Of a stretch of 64,000 bases of DNA, positions 45,589-53,651 are shown piece after piece. The notes under the pieces are model-generated. The model did no database searches. It saw only the letters and a program-made list of their open reading frames with translations, and had not been told where the DNA came from. Source of the DNA: a virus; the IMG/VR virus record IMGVR_UViG_3300035661_000018, positions 1 through 64,000 of that record; one strand, 5' to 3'. Within the stretch, counting starts at the first letter, position 1. Each line of letters starts with the position of its first letter. The position numbers were made by a program, and so were the translations under genes.

Positions 45589-46191
45589 ATGGGAACCACC
45601 TCCACAACGAAGTACATCAAGCAGGTTGCTGGTGTATTGACAGAAGAAGCAGCACTAACAACCAGCGCCGGCGCTGGTGACGCACAAAAGATTCCAGCTC
45701 TGAACGCTTCCGGTGTGCTGGATCCGTCAATCGTTAACGCAACGACCGCAAGCGCTGGTGTAGGTTCGTCGGGGCAGGTTGCTGCTCTTGATAGTTCTGG
45801 CCGCCTTGACATAACGATGATGCCGGTAGGCGTTGTTGCAGAAACAGCGTTGATCACTGCAAGTGAGGCACTTGCATCAGGTGACTACGTCAACGTGTGG
45901 AACAGCTCTGGTGCAAAGGTTCGTAAAGCAGACGCCACGGTTGCTGGCAAGGAAGCAATGGGTTTCGTTCTTGCATCGGTTGGTAGCGGTTCTCCAGCAA
46001 CTGTATACTTTGAAGGTACCAACACGGCTGTTTCTGGCCAGACAGCTGGCAATGTGTTCCTGTCAACAACGCCGGGCCAAGGCACATCAACACCTCCGTC
46101 TGGCTCTGGTAACGTTGTTCAACCAATTGGTTTTGCTGTCAGCGCAACAGCCGTCAACTTTAACGCATCCCGTCCTGTAACGCTGGCCTAA
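45589..46191 (+). CDS. head-fibre or tail-fibre-like protein
   Basis: A 200-residue protein. DAQKIPALNASGVLDPSIVN and SSGQVAALDSSGRLDITMMP are repeats typical of fibre shafts, followed by a small beta domain (GFVLASVGSGSPATVYFEG). AAGGA-type SD. Virion surface role inferred. Confidence 0.75.
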   Translation: MGTTSTTKYIKQVAGVLTEEAALTTSAGAGDAQKIPALNASGVLDPSIVNATTASAGVGSSGQVAALDSSGRLDITMMPVGVVAETALITASEALASGDYVNVWNSSGAKVRKADATVAGKEAMGFVLASVGSGSPATVYFEGTNTAVSGQTAGNVFLSTTPGQGTSTPPSGSGNVVQPIGFAVSATAVNFNASRPVTLA

Positions 46192-46192
46192 C

Positions 46193-46393
46193 ATGACAAC
46201 AGCTAAGCCGATCATCGTTGTCAATGGACAACTGCAGGAAATGTCGCCAACGATCCAGATTGATCCTATCAATCTGGGTGCCGGCACACCTGACGGCACG
46301 AAGTTCTTGCGCGATGATGGTACGTTTGTCACGCCAACGGTGGTTGCGCTACCACCTAGTATTGCACGCACATTCATGATGATGGGGGCCTAA
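46193..46393 (+). CDS. small structural protein
   Basis: A 66-residue protein starting one base after the previous stop. GTPDGTKFLRDDGTFVTP is a fibre-type repeat (GDGTkFLRGDG-like). Probably part of a surface fibre. Confidence 0.65.
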   Translation: MTTAKPIIVVNGQLQEMSPTIQIDPINLGAGTPDGTKFLRDDGTFVTPTVVALPPSIARTFMMMGA

Positions 46394-46722
46394 TGGCTGA
46401 CGCATTCAAAATTCTAGGCCAAGCAATCCCCGCCGCTACGACGCTGACGGACGTGTATACCGTCACTACTGGCGCAATGGCAACCGTGTCCACGGTTACG
46501 TTCTGTAATCAATCAGCAAACGCAACAACAGTACGCATGGCTGTAGCTGTTGCGGGAGCAGCAAACACACCTGCACAGTATGTCGTAATGGACGCCTCCG
46601 TTCGTGGCAACGACACTCTAACACTAACGATCGGGATGACTCTCGGATCAACTGACGTTCTGCGTGGTTATAGCGCTAACGGACAAGTGTCAATCAACGT
46701 TTTTGGTGTTGAGGTACAATAA
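46393..46722 (+). CDS. small structural protein
   Basis: A 109-residue beta-rich protein (TDVYTVTTGAMATVSTVTFC). Starts on the base that ends the previous stop and is coupled likewise to the next. Resembles small virion proteins that bind fibres; no firm family. Confidence 0.65.
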   Translation: MADAFKILGQAIPAATTLTDVYTVTTGAMATVSTVTFCNQSANATTVRMAVAVAGAANTPAQYVVMDASVRGNDTLTLTIGMTLGSTDVLRGYSANGQVSINVFGVEVQ

Positions 46723-48515
46723 TGTCCGCAGGATCAATCCTCAATCTGTCACCAAGTGAAGGCACCACAGGCCAAGCAGTTCCAGGAGTTGCTCAATTGT
46801 TGGGCTACTCCAGCGGCGGTACGTTAACAGGTGTTGCTGTTTCAGCCGGTCTGCCCGTATCACTAAACCAGATTTACTACCCCTCAAGCGCCGCCAACAG
46901 CAGCACCGTCCAGCTCGCAGCAGGCGCCTCATTCACAGGCTCAATTGAAACGATCCTGAGTCTCCAAGCGGCGCAGATTGAAATCGTTTGCGATCAACCG
47001 TACACTGTAACGATCAACCAGTACATCGATGCTGCAGGAACGAAGCTGTCGAGCACAGACGTGTTCACTATTGGTGCAGGCGTACCGTTTTCTCAGAACG
47101 TAACGCTGCCAGGCAACTACTTTAATTTGGTTGTAACAAACAATGGTGTTGTACCAACGACAACGCTGACGATTAACACCACGTTTGGTATCATGGATAC
47201 GTTGCCGCGTACGCTTACGCTGCTTGGTAATGCTCGCGTCGCTCTGAATGAAGTTGGTGGCACTGCACTGACGCTTGGACAAAAGACGTCCGCGGGCTCC
47301 ATTCCCGTCGTCCTCCCATCGGATCAGGTCGTCATAGTACAAGACACAGACAGCTCCGTTGTGTACTCCGCAACGTTGAATGCTATCGGTTACGGTACGT
47401 CAATCGACACCTCAGGCGCAGGTGCTGTAACGTTCCAATTTGTCGGCTCCGGCTTCTGGAACATTGGAATTGAAGGTAGTAACAACAACACCAACTGGGC
47501 TCCCGTGTTGATCCAACGCCTGGACAGCAACACTCTGACAGAATATGTTGGTCATGCTGGCAACTTTGCCGTTAAGACCAGTACGCGCTACCTACGTCTG
47601 AACGTTCGCGCGATCGTTGGAACGGCTACAGTCACAGCAGTAGCCCGCAACACTGTGGGGCCAAGCCCGTCAGACTTGCTAGCTCTTGCTCTTGATTCAG
47701 AACACAACGTCCAAATGAACGTCAACTTGGCATCCGGCCTAAAGACGGACGCTGTACAGGCGATGGTTCCGAGCGACGCCCCACTGCCAATCACGATTCA
47801 AGCAGCTGTCAACACGCCGTTCATCATTGACACGCAAGGTTACTCAACATTGCACTTGACCACTGCTGCTCTTGCAGGTGCACTAACGTGCTCCAACGAT
47901 AAGGTTACGTGGTCTGCTTTGCAGGCTGTACCAATCGCAATTGCCGCACCAGTGAGTTCGATTGTGGCCAACACTGGTTACGTGATCAACTGCTCGGCAC
48001 GATACATTCGTATCGTGCCGACGACTGCTGGTACAGCAGTCGGTTACCTGCGCGCCGCCGCTCCTGCCCTAACTACGTCAAACATCGCATTCGTTGGTAA
48101 CTCACTGACCGCGTCGCCAGGCCTTGCCGGCGCATTTGCAGTTGGTGGCGGTACAGCTGCTGGCGCCGCTACATCAATGTACCCGGTTCTTGTAGGTGGT
48201 GTTGATACCGGCGCCCTCGTTCGTCGTCTCCTAACAGATACTGCAGGCCGTCTTGCTGTAGCAGCCGATCAGGTTGGCTCGGGTGTTCGCGCTCCAAGTA
48301 CACAAACGTCATATTTGAACGGTGCAGCACTAAATATACAGGACACGTCGCAGTTTGAAGGTCAATCATTCGTAGAACTGCTGGCTCAGATCCTCCTCGA
48401 ACTGAGGATTATGAACCAGTATATGTATGATCTGCCAGAAACCCTACAGAGCGGTTATGGCTTTACCTCTGAACCGCAACACTTCCGTGCTGATACCACG
48501 GTATTCAACCTATAA
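46722..48515 (+). CDS. large beta-rich virion protein
   Basis: A 597-residue protein, mostly beta strands with Ser/Thr/Ala and no obvious enzyme motif. Middle segments (FVGSGFWNIGIEGSNNNTNW, TSTRYLRLNVRAIVGTATVT) resemble discoidin or carbohydrate-binding-like sandwiches seen in tail spikes and fibres. It ends with a helical tail (FVELLAQILLELRIMNQYMY). Likely surface fibre or decoration protein. Confidence 0.65.
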   Translation: MSAGSILNLSPSEGTTGQAVPGVAQLLGYSSGGTLTGVAVSAGLPVSLNQIYYPSSAANSSTVQLAAGASFTGSIETILSLQAAQIEIVCDQPYTVTINQYIDAAGTKLSSTDVFTIGAGVPFSQNVTLPGNYFNLVVTNNGVVPTTTLTINTTFGIMDTLPRTLTLLGNARVALNEVGGTALTLGQKTSAGSIPVVLPSDQVVIVQDTDSSVVYSATLNAIGYGTSIDTSGAGAVTFQFVGSGFWNIGIEGSNNNTNWAPVLIQRLDSNTLTEYVGHAGNFAVKTSTRYLRLNVRAIVGTATVTAVARNTVGPSPSDLLALALDSEHNVQMNVNLASGLKTDAVQAMVPSDAPLPITIQAAVNTPFIIDTQGYSTLHLTTAALAGALTCSNDKVTWSALQAVPIAIAAPVSSIVANTGYVINCSARYIRIVPTTAGTAVGYLRAAAPALTTSNIAFVGNSLTASPGLAGAFAVGGGTAAGAATSMYPVLVGGVDTGALVRRLLTDTAGRLAVAADQVGSGVRAPSTQTSYLNGAALNIQDTSQFEGQSFVELLAQILLELRIMNQYMYDLPETLQSGYGFTSEPQHFRADTTVFNL

Positions 48516-48530
48516 CCCGGAGAGAAACTC

Positions 48531-49151
48531 ATGCTAGTACAATCACAAGTCGGTCCAGTAACAGCCGTTACTTCTATTTCAGCAGGTACCCAGCCGCCTC
48601 TGCGTGCTGGTCAGATGGGTGACGTTATCGTCTCCGAACTGCACGGCCGTTACTACGAAACCTCATATCGTCGCGCGCTGTACGCAGCTGCCAACCAGGC
48701 TGCCCAGGCAACAACTGTTGCTCTTGCAACAACCTACACTGGCCTCTGCTTGTCAAATCCTGCTGGCTCTACAGTCAACTTGGTACTGAATAAAGTTGGC
48801 CTCACACTGACTGTTGCTCCTGCCGCCGCCGCTTCGCTTGGCATCATGACTGGTTACAACAGCACAACCAACGTGACCCACACCACGCCTGTGACACCTC
48901 GTTCACAGTTCTTCGGTGCTGGTGCCGCTGGTATCGGGTTGGTTGATGCTGCCGCCACTCTACCAACCGCTCCCGTGGTCAACACGATGCTGATGGGTGG
49001 TTTCACAGCTGCCGCTCTGCCAAGCACTTCCCCAGCTCTAATCGACTTGGAAGGCTCGATCATTCTGCCTCCGGGCGCCTACGCTGCGATCTACACACTG
49101 ACGGCCGTTACTGGTATGTTCAGCTTCCAGTGGGAAGAAGTTCCAATCTAA
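48531..49151 (+). CDS. putative capsid decoration or fibre protein
   Basis: A 206-residue Ala/Thr-rich protein. RAGQMGDVIVSELHGRYYET near the start, then repeated small beta segments. GGAGAGA before the ATG. Last gene of the run, closed by a strong terminator. Exact family not recognised. Confidence 0.65.
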   Translation: MLVQSQVGPVTAVTSISAGTQPPLRAGQMGDVIVSELHGRYYETSYRRALYAAANQAAQATTVALATTYTGLCLSNPAGSTVNLVLNKVGLTLTVAPAAAASLGIMTGYNSTTNVTHTTPVTPRSQFFGAGAAGIGLVDAAATLPTAPVVNTMLMGGFTAAALPSTSPALIDLEGSIILPPGAYAAIYTLTAVTGMFSFQWEEVPI

Positions 49152-49170
49152 TCGTACGTTGGTTAGACGA

Positions 49171-49198
49171 AGAAAAAGGGCCATATGGCCCTTTTTCT
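49171..49198. terminator. bidirectional terminator
   Basis: A perfect palindrome AGAAAAAGGGCCATATGGCC... with A and T runs at the two ends, between the rightward virion genes and leftward genes. Confidence 0.9.
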
Positions 49199-49200
49199 GT

Positions 49201-49463
49201 TTATATCATCGCCCACAGTTTCATCCCGTTGTCTATCATCGCTTCTTGGATCTCGTTCAGATCTTTTCCTTGGTCAGCACAGGACATGGTTTGGGCGATT
49301 ACCCAGATGCACGCTGCCGTCGATATCAAGCATCCGGTCTTCACGAACCTTAACTTTGATGTAGAACCCATCATCTTTGCACCGTTGCAGAGCCATCTTT
49401 TTTGTATTGATCGAATGGGATTTCTGGCTCCAGGTTGGCTAGTTTAATTTTGTGGAGTTTCAT
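49201..49463 (-). pseudogene. decayed paralogue of the repeat proteins
   Basis: Starts MKLHKIKLANLEPEIPFDQY, coupled by ATGA to the gene before it. Frames then shift: VREDRMLDIDGSVHLGN in a second frame and GKDLNEIQEAMIDNGMKLWA in a third. The end matches the tails at 49.5 kb (DINQFQEELLDAGMKAQ) and 16.6 kb. The central repeats are deleted. Confidence 0.75.
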
Positions 49464-50086
49464 AGTCGCGCCTGCGCTTTCATCCCTGCATCCAGTAGTT
49501 CTTCTTGGAATTGATTGATGTCATGGTGTGAGACGTCAAAGTTGATGTTGCGTTTTGACCGCACAATGTGTACTGATGAAATTCCTGGGATTAGTGCTAG
49601 CCCAAGGATGTTGGTCATATTAGGAGACAAGTATACTCCCTCCTTGACTACGAGGGCCTTGTGCGTCTTGTGAATGCCAGACAATGACTGGATATTCTCT
49701 AGGTACATCAGATTCAGGAACCTCCCAATCTTCGTTGGCATGTGCTCCAACGAAGTCAGCTTAGGATTATACTTGATGGATAGCATGCCGCCAACTTGTG
49801 AAGGTGCAAATGCCAAAGTCGTCAGCTGACGACTCATAGACATGTCACCACCAACCACAGATGGAGCTCCCCTCAACGTTGTCAGATAAGAGCAGTAGAA
49901 GTTACCTGTCACAATGCCAAATTGCACAGGTAACACACTTTCGTCGTAGCTGATACTACCATTAACGTGAACAATCCCGTCCTTATCAGCGTTCCATTGA
50001 CCGGCAATGTTGAACCGATCCATCACTCTATCGAGGTCCCCAGGGAACGTTGCAGACGTTGAATCAAGAATTTCGGTTAAGCGCAT
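49460..50086 (-). CDS. leucine-rich-repeat-like late protein
   Basis: A 208-residue protein behind a leftward late promoter. The start MRLTEILDSTSATFPGD fits the late N-terminal pattern. Repeats (LPVQFGIVTGNFYCSYLTTL, LTTLAFAPSQVGGML) form a small solenoid; the C-terminus DINQFQEELLDAGMKAQARL is shared with the 15.7 kb protein. Likely virion-associated; function unknown. Confidence 0.8.
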   Translation of the reverse strand: MRLTEILDSTSATFPGDLDRVMDRFNIAGQWNADKDGIVHVNGSISYDESVLPVQFGIVTGNFYCSYLTTLRGAPSVVGGDMSMSRQLTTLAFAPSQVGGMLSIKYNPKLTSLEHMPTKIGRFLNLMYLENIQSLSGIHKTHKALVVKEGVYLSPNMTNILGLALIPGISSVHIVRSKRNINFDVSHHDINQFQEELLDAGMKAQARL

Positions 50087-50105
50087 AGCAATCCTTCTTT
50101 CAAGT

Positions 50106-50113
50106 TATTTATC
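50106..50113 (-). promoter_or_regulatory. T4-type late promoter (leftward)
   Basis: GATAAATA on the minus strand, 20 bases before the 50086 start. Confidence 0.7.
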
Positions 50114-50197
50114 TGACCCCGTTGACTCAATAGGCTAAGTGACGGATAGTCAACGAACTGATTTCAACATCGCGATTGCAACTTTTCTTGCAGTTGC

Positions 50198-50205
50198 CAT
50201 AAATA
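50198..50205 (+). promoter_or_regulatory. possible late promoter (rightward)
   Basis: CATAAATA, 45 bases before a 26-codon ORF and a terminator. Confidence 0.5.
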
Positions 50206-50249
50206 CCCATACAGACAATCACGTCTACCAAATACAAGAGTTACACGAA

Positions 50250-50330
50250 ATGTTCACCACAACTGTTATCACCGTCAAGGTCGTGACAAATGCGATTAAA
50301 AATTCGCAGGGGACTCTTCGTACCAATTAA
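50250..50330 (+). CDS. possible 26-residue peptide
   Basis: MFTTTVITVKVVTNAIKNSQ, between a late-promoter match and a terminator. No clear SD. It may be a real micropeptide or part of a short non-coding transcript. Confidence 0.35.
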   Translation: MFTTTVITVKVVTNAIKNSQGTLRTN

Positions 50331-50351
50331 GCATCTGCTAATTAACACAAG

Positions 50352-50386
50352 AGCCCCGCAGAACTAGTTTCTCCGGGGCTTTTTTG
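50352..50386 (+). terminator. rho-independent terminator
   Basis: AGCCCCG/CGGGGCT stem followed by TTTTTT. Confidence 0.85.
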
Positions 50387-50488
50387 TTAGTTTGTCGAAA
50401 TTGAAACCAGCTCGATTCCGCGCGTCAACATGCGAACCGCGGCAGCATTTCAACCAGATACTGTTCTTTTACAATTTGCGCACGTTTT

Positions 50489-50561
50489 GGGCTTGAAGCT
50501 TTAAGGTGAAGCAGCGGACTTTTAATCCGCAGAAGAGGGGTCAGTACCCTCCAGGCCTACA
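50489..50561 (+). tRNA. tRNA-Lys (TTT)
   Basis: Stem GCGGA/TCCGC, loop CTTTTAA, acceptor GGGCTTG/CAGGCCT, 3' end A-CA. T loop is GTCAGTA. Confidence 0.88.
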
Positions 50562-50564
50562 AAT

Positions 50565-50673
50565 GTGTCTATTGCTCCGTCCGGGCTGGCTTGGTGAAGG
50601 CCTCTGACTGTTAATCAGAAGGATGCAGAAAATGCATGCGAGGATCGTAACCTCGGGACGGAGCAATAGACAC
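50565..50673 (+). repeat. 18-bp inverted repeat enclosing tRNA-Asn
   Basis: 50565-50582 and 50656-50673 are exact complements. Seven pairs are the tRNA acceptor; eleven more (GTGTCTATTGC/GCAATAGACAC) extend it outward without a break. Confidence 0.9.
50576..50665 (+). tRNA. tRNA-Asn (GTT) with long variable arm and extended acceptor
   Basis: Stem TCTGA/TCAGA, loop CTGTTAA, perfect acceptor TCCGTCC/GGACGGA, G73, 3' end G-CA. The variable arm contains an ATGCA/TGCAT hairpin, unusual for Asn. Confidence 0.85.
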
Positions 50674-50682
50674 TTAGACAAT

Positions 50683-50758
50683 TCCTCTTTAGCTCAGTTG
50701 GTAGAGCGTTGCACTGTTAATGCAAATGTCGTTGGTTCGAACCCAGCAAGAGGAGCCA
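50683..50758 (+). tRNA. tRNA-Asn (GTT), canonical copy
   Basis: Perfect acceptor TCCTCTT/AAGAGGA, stem TTGCA/TGCAA, loop CTGTTAA, G73, encoded CCA. Confidence 0.95.
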
Positions 50759-50763
50759 AATTT

Positions 50764-50837
50764 GGGATGCAAGCTTTAAGGTGAAGCAACTGGCTCTTAC
50801 CCAGTAGAACTCGGTTCAATACCGTGGCGTCCTACCA
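50764..50837 (+). tRNA. tRNA-Lys (CTT)
   Basis: Stem ACTGG/CCAGT, loop CTCTTAC, acceptor GGGATGC/GCGTCCT, encoded CCA. One T-stem mismatch. Confidence 0.85.
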
Positions 50838-50838
50838 C

Positions 50839-50912
50839 TCTTCCGTTGGTGTAATTGGCAACACAGCTGGCTTTTACGCAGTCGTTCTCGAATCGTTGCC
50901 GAGGCGGAGGAC
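50839..50912 (+). tRNA. tRNA-Lys-like (TTT), weak
   Basis: Loop CTTTTAC on a mismatched stem, acceptor TCTTCCG/CGGAGGA, T loop abnormal. No CA end. Possibly decaying. Confidence 0.5.
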
Positions 50913-50954
50913 TTAGACGATTATAGAACAACATAATATCTGGAGACGAAATAG

Positions 50955-51191
50955 ATGATTGGTGTCACGACCCTCTCGCGTGAAGAACGCGTTAAGCTGA
51001 AGAAGGCGCTCGAACGAATCGAGGAAGAAGCAACGAAGACGTACGCGATCACACTAAAGATCGTCGTCAAGGAAACTCGCAGTGACGACCTTGCAGAACC
51101 GGGAAGTGCAGTTGACAGCATTGTTGACGTGCTGCTACCTGGCTCTGAAAGGCTGGTCGTCCTCAACCTGACGTTCCCTGACGAAGAATAA
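50955..51191 (+). CDS. small acidic hypothetical protein
   Basis: A 78-residue protein (MIGVTTLSREERVKLKKALE) with GGAGA upstream. The N-terminal helix is followed by two strand-like segments. Function unknown. Confidence 0.65.
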   Translation: MIGVTTLSREERVKLKKALERIEEEATKTYAITLKIVVKETRSDDLAEPGSAVDSIVDVLLPGSERLVVLNLTFPDEE

Positions 51192-51201
51192 CAGGACAAA
51201 T

Positions 51202-51275
51202 TACCGCGTAGCTCAGAAGTAGAGCAACACTCTTACAAAGTGAAGGTCGAGATTGCAAAATTCTCCGTGGCAACA
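51202..51275 (+). tRNA. tRNA-Val-like (TAC)
   Basis: Stem CACT/AGTG, loop CTTACAA, acceptor TACCGCG/CGTGGCA with one mismatch. The T loop is 9 bases (TTGCAAAAT), so function is doubtful. 3' end A-CA. Confidence 0.55.
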
Positions 51276-51279
51276 AAAT

Positions 51280-51355
51280 GGTCGCGTAGCTCAATTGGTA
51301 GAGCGTTCTCTTGATAGGGGGAATGGTTGTAGGTTCAACTCCTACCGTGGCCACA
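51280..51355 (+). tRNA. tRNA-Ile (GAT)
   Basis: Acceptor GGTCGCG/CGTGGCC, stem TTCTC/GGGGA, loop TTGATAG, 3' end A-CA. Confidence 0.88.
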
Positions 51356-51360
51356 AATAT

Positions 51361-51434
51361 ACCCGCGTAATTCAGTGGTAGAATGCACGCTTGATAGGCG
51401 TGAGGTCGTAGGTTCAAGTCCTACCGTGGGTACA
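51361..51434 (+). tRNA. tRNA-Ile (GAT), second copy
   Basis: Acceptor ACCCGCG/CGTGGGT, perfect stem CACGC/GCGTG, loop TTGATAG, 3' end A-CA. Confidence 0.92.
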
Positions 51435-51467
51435 ATGTTTAGGATACGGTACTATACCATATCGACT

Positions 51468-51475
51468 CATAAATA
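51468..51475 (+). promoter_or_regulatory. T4-type late promoter
   Basis: CATAAATA, 21 bases before the HNH ATG, with AGGAG between. Confidence 0.7.
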
Positions 51476-51495
51476 ACTTCAGCACAGGAGTTAGC

Positions 51496-52134
51496 ATGCA
51501 GTCTATGGAAATTATTCGTCAGGTGGAGATTGAGCGGCTTATTGAGGCATATGCTGAAACAGGGTCAATCGCAGGTGTGGGTCGAGTGATGGGAATATCT
51601 GTTAAGGCTCCATGTGTTCGCAAGCTAATAAAGCAGCGCCTGGCAGCAGCAAGCCCATCATTAATGAAGGAGCATTCCGCCCGCGGATCGTATAGCATTG
51701 AGCAAATAAGAGCTGCAGTAGCGAAATCGATCTGTATGTCAGAAGTGTTGCGAGAAATTGGATTAAGTACACATGGGTCTTGCGCTAATGTAATCAAGCG
51801 AATCATGAAAGAACACAACATTCTTTCAGATCACTTTGATCCTGCTTTGGCGCTTCGTAAAGGTAACGCTCGTAGATGGTCACCAGACGAAGTGTTTATC
51901 GAGCACAGCCCAATCCCACGGGCCACTCTGCACACGCATGTTAAACGGCATAACGTAATTGGGACACCGGTGTGCAGTGAATGTGGAGTTGCAACTACTT
52001 ACAATCGTAAGCCGATTTCTCTGACCGTTGACCATATAAACGGCGTTAGTGATGATAATCGAATAGAAAATCTAAGGTGGCTATGTCCAAATTGTCATTC
52101 ACAGACGAGTACGTATTGTGGGAAGAACAAGTGA
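51496..52134 (+). CDS. HNH endonuclease
   Basis: A 212-residue intact paralogue of the 31.2 kb gene: shared helical part (ICMSEVLREIGLSTHGS), a linker with WSPDEVFIEHSPIPRATLHT, and the HNH core VCSECGVATTYNRKPI, LTVDHINGVSDDNRIENLRW, CPNCHSQT. Same promoter arrangement. It precedes tRNA-Ala. Confidence 0.9.
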   Translation: MQSMEIIRQVEIERLIEAYAETGSIAGVGRVMGISVKAPCVRKLIKQRLAAASPSLMKEHSARGSYSIEQIRAAVAKSICMSEVLREIGLSTHGSCANVIKRIMKEHNILSDHFDPALALRKGNARRWSPDEVFIEHSPIPRATLHTHVKRHNVIGTPVCSECGVATTYNRKPISLTVDHINGVSDDNRIENLRWLCPNCHSQTSTYCGKNK

Positions 52135-52162
52135 CGGTGTTTCTTGCAGAGAAGTAAAGAAC

Positions 52163-52237
52163 GGGCCTCTAGTATAGGGGATATTATGCCGTGCTTGCAC
52201 CGCAGAGACCTAGGGTTCGATTCCCTTCTCTCCTACA
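52163..52237 (+). tRNA. tRNA-Ala (TGC)-like, acceptor mismatched
   Basis: Loop CTTGCAC and T loop TTCGATT are good. The acceptor strands (GGGCCTC, CTCTCCT) hardly pair, so the two halves may come from different genes. 3' end A-CA. Confidence 0.55.
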
Positions 52238-52238
52238 A

Positions 52239-52682
52239 ATAAAAAAGACATGCACACGATGCAAGCAAGAAAAGCTTCTACAAGACTTCACACGAGACTC
52301 ATCCCAAAAAGAAGGACATTATTCTGCTTGTAAATTGTGCAAGCGTTTCACAGCCAGGATTCGTCATAAAGGTGATAATGTGGCGCAGGCGCGAAACAAG
52401 CTAAGAGTACAGCAAACATCGCAGATGATTCGTGATAAAAAGTCTTCAGGATGCATTGTATGTGGTGAGCTTGAGCCAGTCTGCTTAGATTTACACCACA
52501 CGGATCCAAGTAAGAAAGACGTTGATCCAAACAAGCTGTGGAACCGTGTGTGGGATAAGTTCATGCAGGAGGCACAAAAGTGTATTGTCGTGTGTAGTAA
52601 CTGTCACAAAAAGATTCATGCAGGGATGATCGTCAGCCAGTGTGACGGGACTGCAACAATGTTAAGAGCTGATCAAGTGTAA
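52239..52682 (+). CDS. HNH endonuclease, start codon ATA or lost
   Basis: A 147-codon frame. IKKTCTRCKQEKLLQDF lines up with relatives that start M; the codon is ATA and no SD is near. The zinc pairs and HNH core are intact (CIVCGELEPVCLDLHH, KCIVVCSNCHKKIHAG), close to the 4.3 kb gene. The frame ends 15 bases inside tRNA-Thr. Confidence 0.78.
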   Translation: MKKTCTRCKQEKLLQDFTRDSSQKEGHYSACKLCKRFTARIRHKGDNVAQARNKLRVQQTSQMIRDKKSSGCIVCGELEPVCLDLHHTDPSKKDVDPNKLWNRVWDKFMQEAQKCIVVCSNCHKKIHAGMIVSQCDGTATMLRADQV

Positions 52683-52741
52683 GTGGTGACACGCCTCTCT
52701 CGTAAGGAGGAGAACGGAGTTCAATTCTCCGGATCAGCACA
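52668..52741 (+). tRNA. tRNA-Thr (CGT)
   Basis: Perfect acceptor GCTGATC/GATCAGC, stem CCTCT/GGAGG, loop CTCGTAA, 3' end A-CA. Confidence 0.92.
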
Positions 52742-52745
52742 AATT

Positions 52746-52818
52746 GCCCCTATAGTTAAATGGTATAACAGGACCTTTGTAACGTTCAGTCCACAGTTCG
52801 ATTCTGTGTAGGGGCACA
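52746..52818 (+). tRNA. tRNA-Thr (TGT), second copy
   Basis: Perfect acceptor GCCCCTA/TAGGGGC, loop TTTGTAA with one stem mismatch, 3' end A-CA. Confidence 0.85.
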
Positions 52819-52841
52819 CACTGCAAACAATGGAGGATGCT

Positions 52842-52889
52842 ATGACACAGCTAAACGCAGAACCAATGGAGTACCGCGCAAGTCGGTAA
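52842..52889 (+). CDS. possible 15-residue peptide
   Basis: MTQLNAEPMEYRASR with GGAGG six bases before the ATG. The ribosome site is better than for many larger genes here, but the peptide is too short to judge. Confidence 0.3.
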   Translation: MTQLNAEPMEYRASR

Positions 52890-52901
52890 ACGGAGTTTCA
52901 A

Positions 52902-52925
52902 ACAAGTTCAAACAAGTTCAAACGA
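52902..52925 (+). repeat. short tandem repeat before a gene
   Basis: CAAACAAGTT occurs twice, then a partial third copy, directly before ATG 52926 and in place of a normal SD. Confidence 0.6.
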
Positions 52926-53264
52926 ATGTCTGAACTTTACAGGCACTTTTCCAAAGACTGGGAGCATGTACTTGATTACTCTGATCAAGCACTACTCGAC
53001 TTGTACAACCAAGAATCATACGGTGGCCGCGTAGAGTCCAACAACGGATTCGCTGTCGGTAAGAAATGGTTGAACGTCTACGTAACAGCATGGAAACAAT
53101 CGATCAGAGAAGGTACTCTGTTCGTCCATGAACTGTACGAAGACCCAGGTTTCCCACATTGGTGGCTAGATAGCGTACTGAAGGGTGTGTACGACAATCT
53201 AGACGTCTGGTGGCAAGACTACAGCAAGACGAAAGTACATCATGATCTCACAAGCGCTTCATAG
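52926..53264 (+). CDS. hypothetical protein
   Basis: A 112-residue aromatic-rich protein (MSELYRHFSKDWEHVLDYSD, FPHWWLDSVLKGVYDNLDVW). It overlaps the next gene by 23 bases. No family recognised. Confidence 0.65.
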   Translation: MSELYRHFSKDWEHVLDYSDQALLDLYNQESYGGRVESNNGFAVGKKWLNVYVTAWKQSIREGTLFVHELYEDPGFPHWWLDSVLKGVYDNLDVWWQDYSKTKVHHDLTSAS

Positions 53265-53565
53265 CAAGTTTCTAACAAACACAGACGATACGGGCCGATT
53301 TGTTGTGTATTCACAGCGAACCGGTCGTCGGTACTACGTTGAGCCGATCGAAACACAACACACCCCCAAGTGGGGTTCAGTTGATCCAGCAACGGGTGAA
53401 CTGATGCACAAGAAAGGCGATGGCAAGTACCGTGGCGGTGTCTCTCCAAAGGAGAGCCTGGTCACAGCTGAAAACGGGTTCAGCATCATTCATGAGCTTG
53501 GTATTGGCGTGAGCCCACACCATGCAATCGATGTGATTGATGCTAAGTATCCAGACAAAGCATAA
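53242..53565 (+). CDS. hypothetical protein
   Basis: A 107-residue protein (MISQALHSKFLTNTDDTGRF, TGRRYYVEPIETQHTPKWGS). Beta-rich N-terminal half. Starts inside the previous gene. Function unknown. Confidence 0.65.
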   Translation: MISQALHSKFLTNTDDTGRFVVYSQRTGRRYYVEPIETQHTPKWGSVDPATGELMHKKGDGKYRGGVSPKESLVTAENGFSIIHELGIGVSPHHAIDVIDAKYPDKA

Positions 53566-53651
53566 CAGGCCAATGTACAAACAGTGTCCCGGGTTCATTG
53601 TTATGCTGTAGTAGGGTTTCCTCACTTTGTCCCACCTATACAAAGTGATAC

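Noticed and set aside
49130-49447. Rightward ORF after the virion genes
   Set aside because: It crosses a bidirectional terminator; the leftward reading of the same DNA matches the tail of the repeat-protein family.
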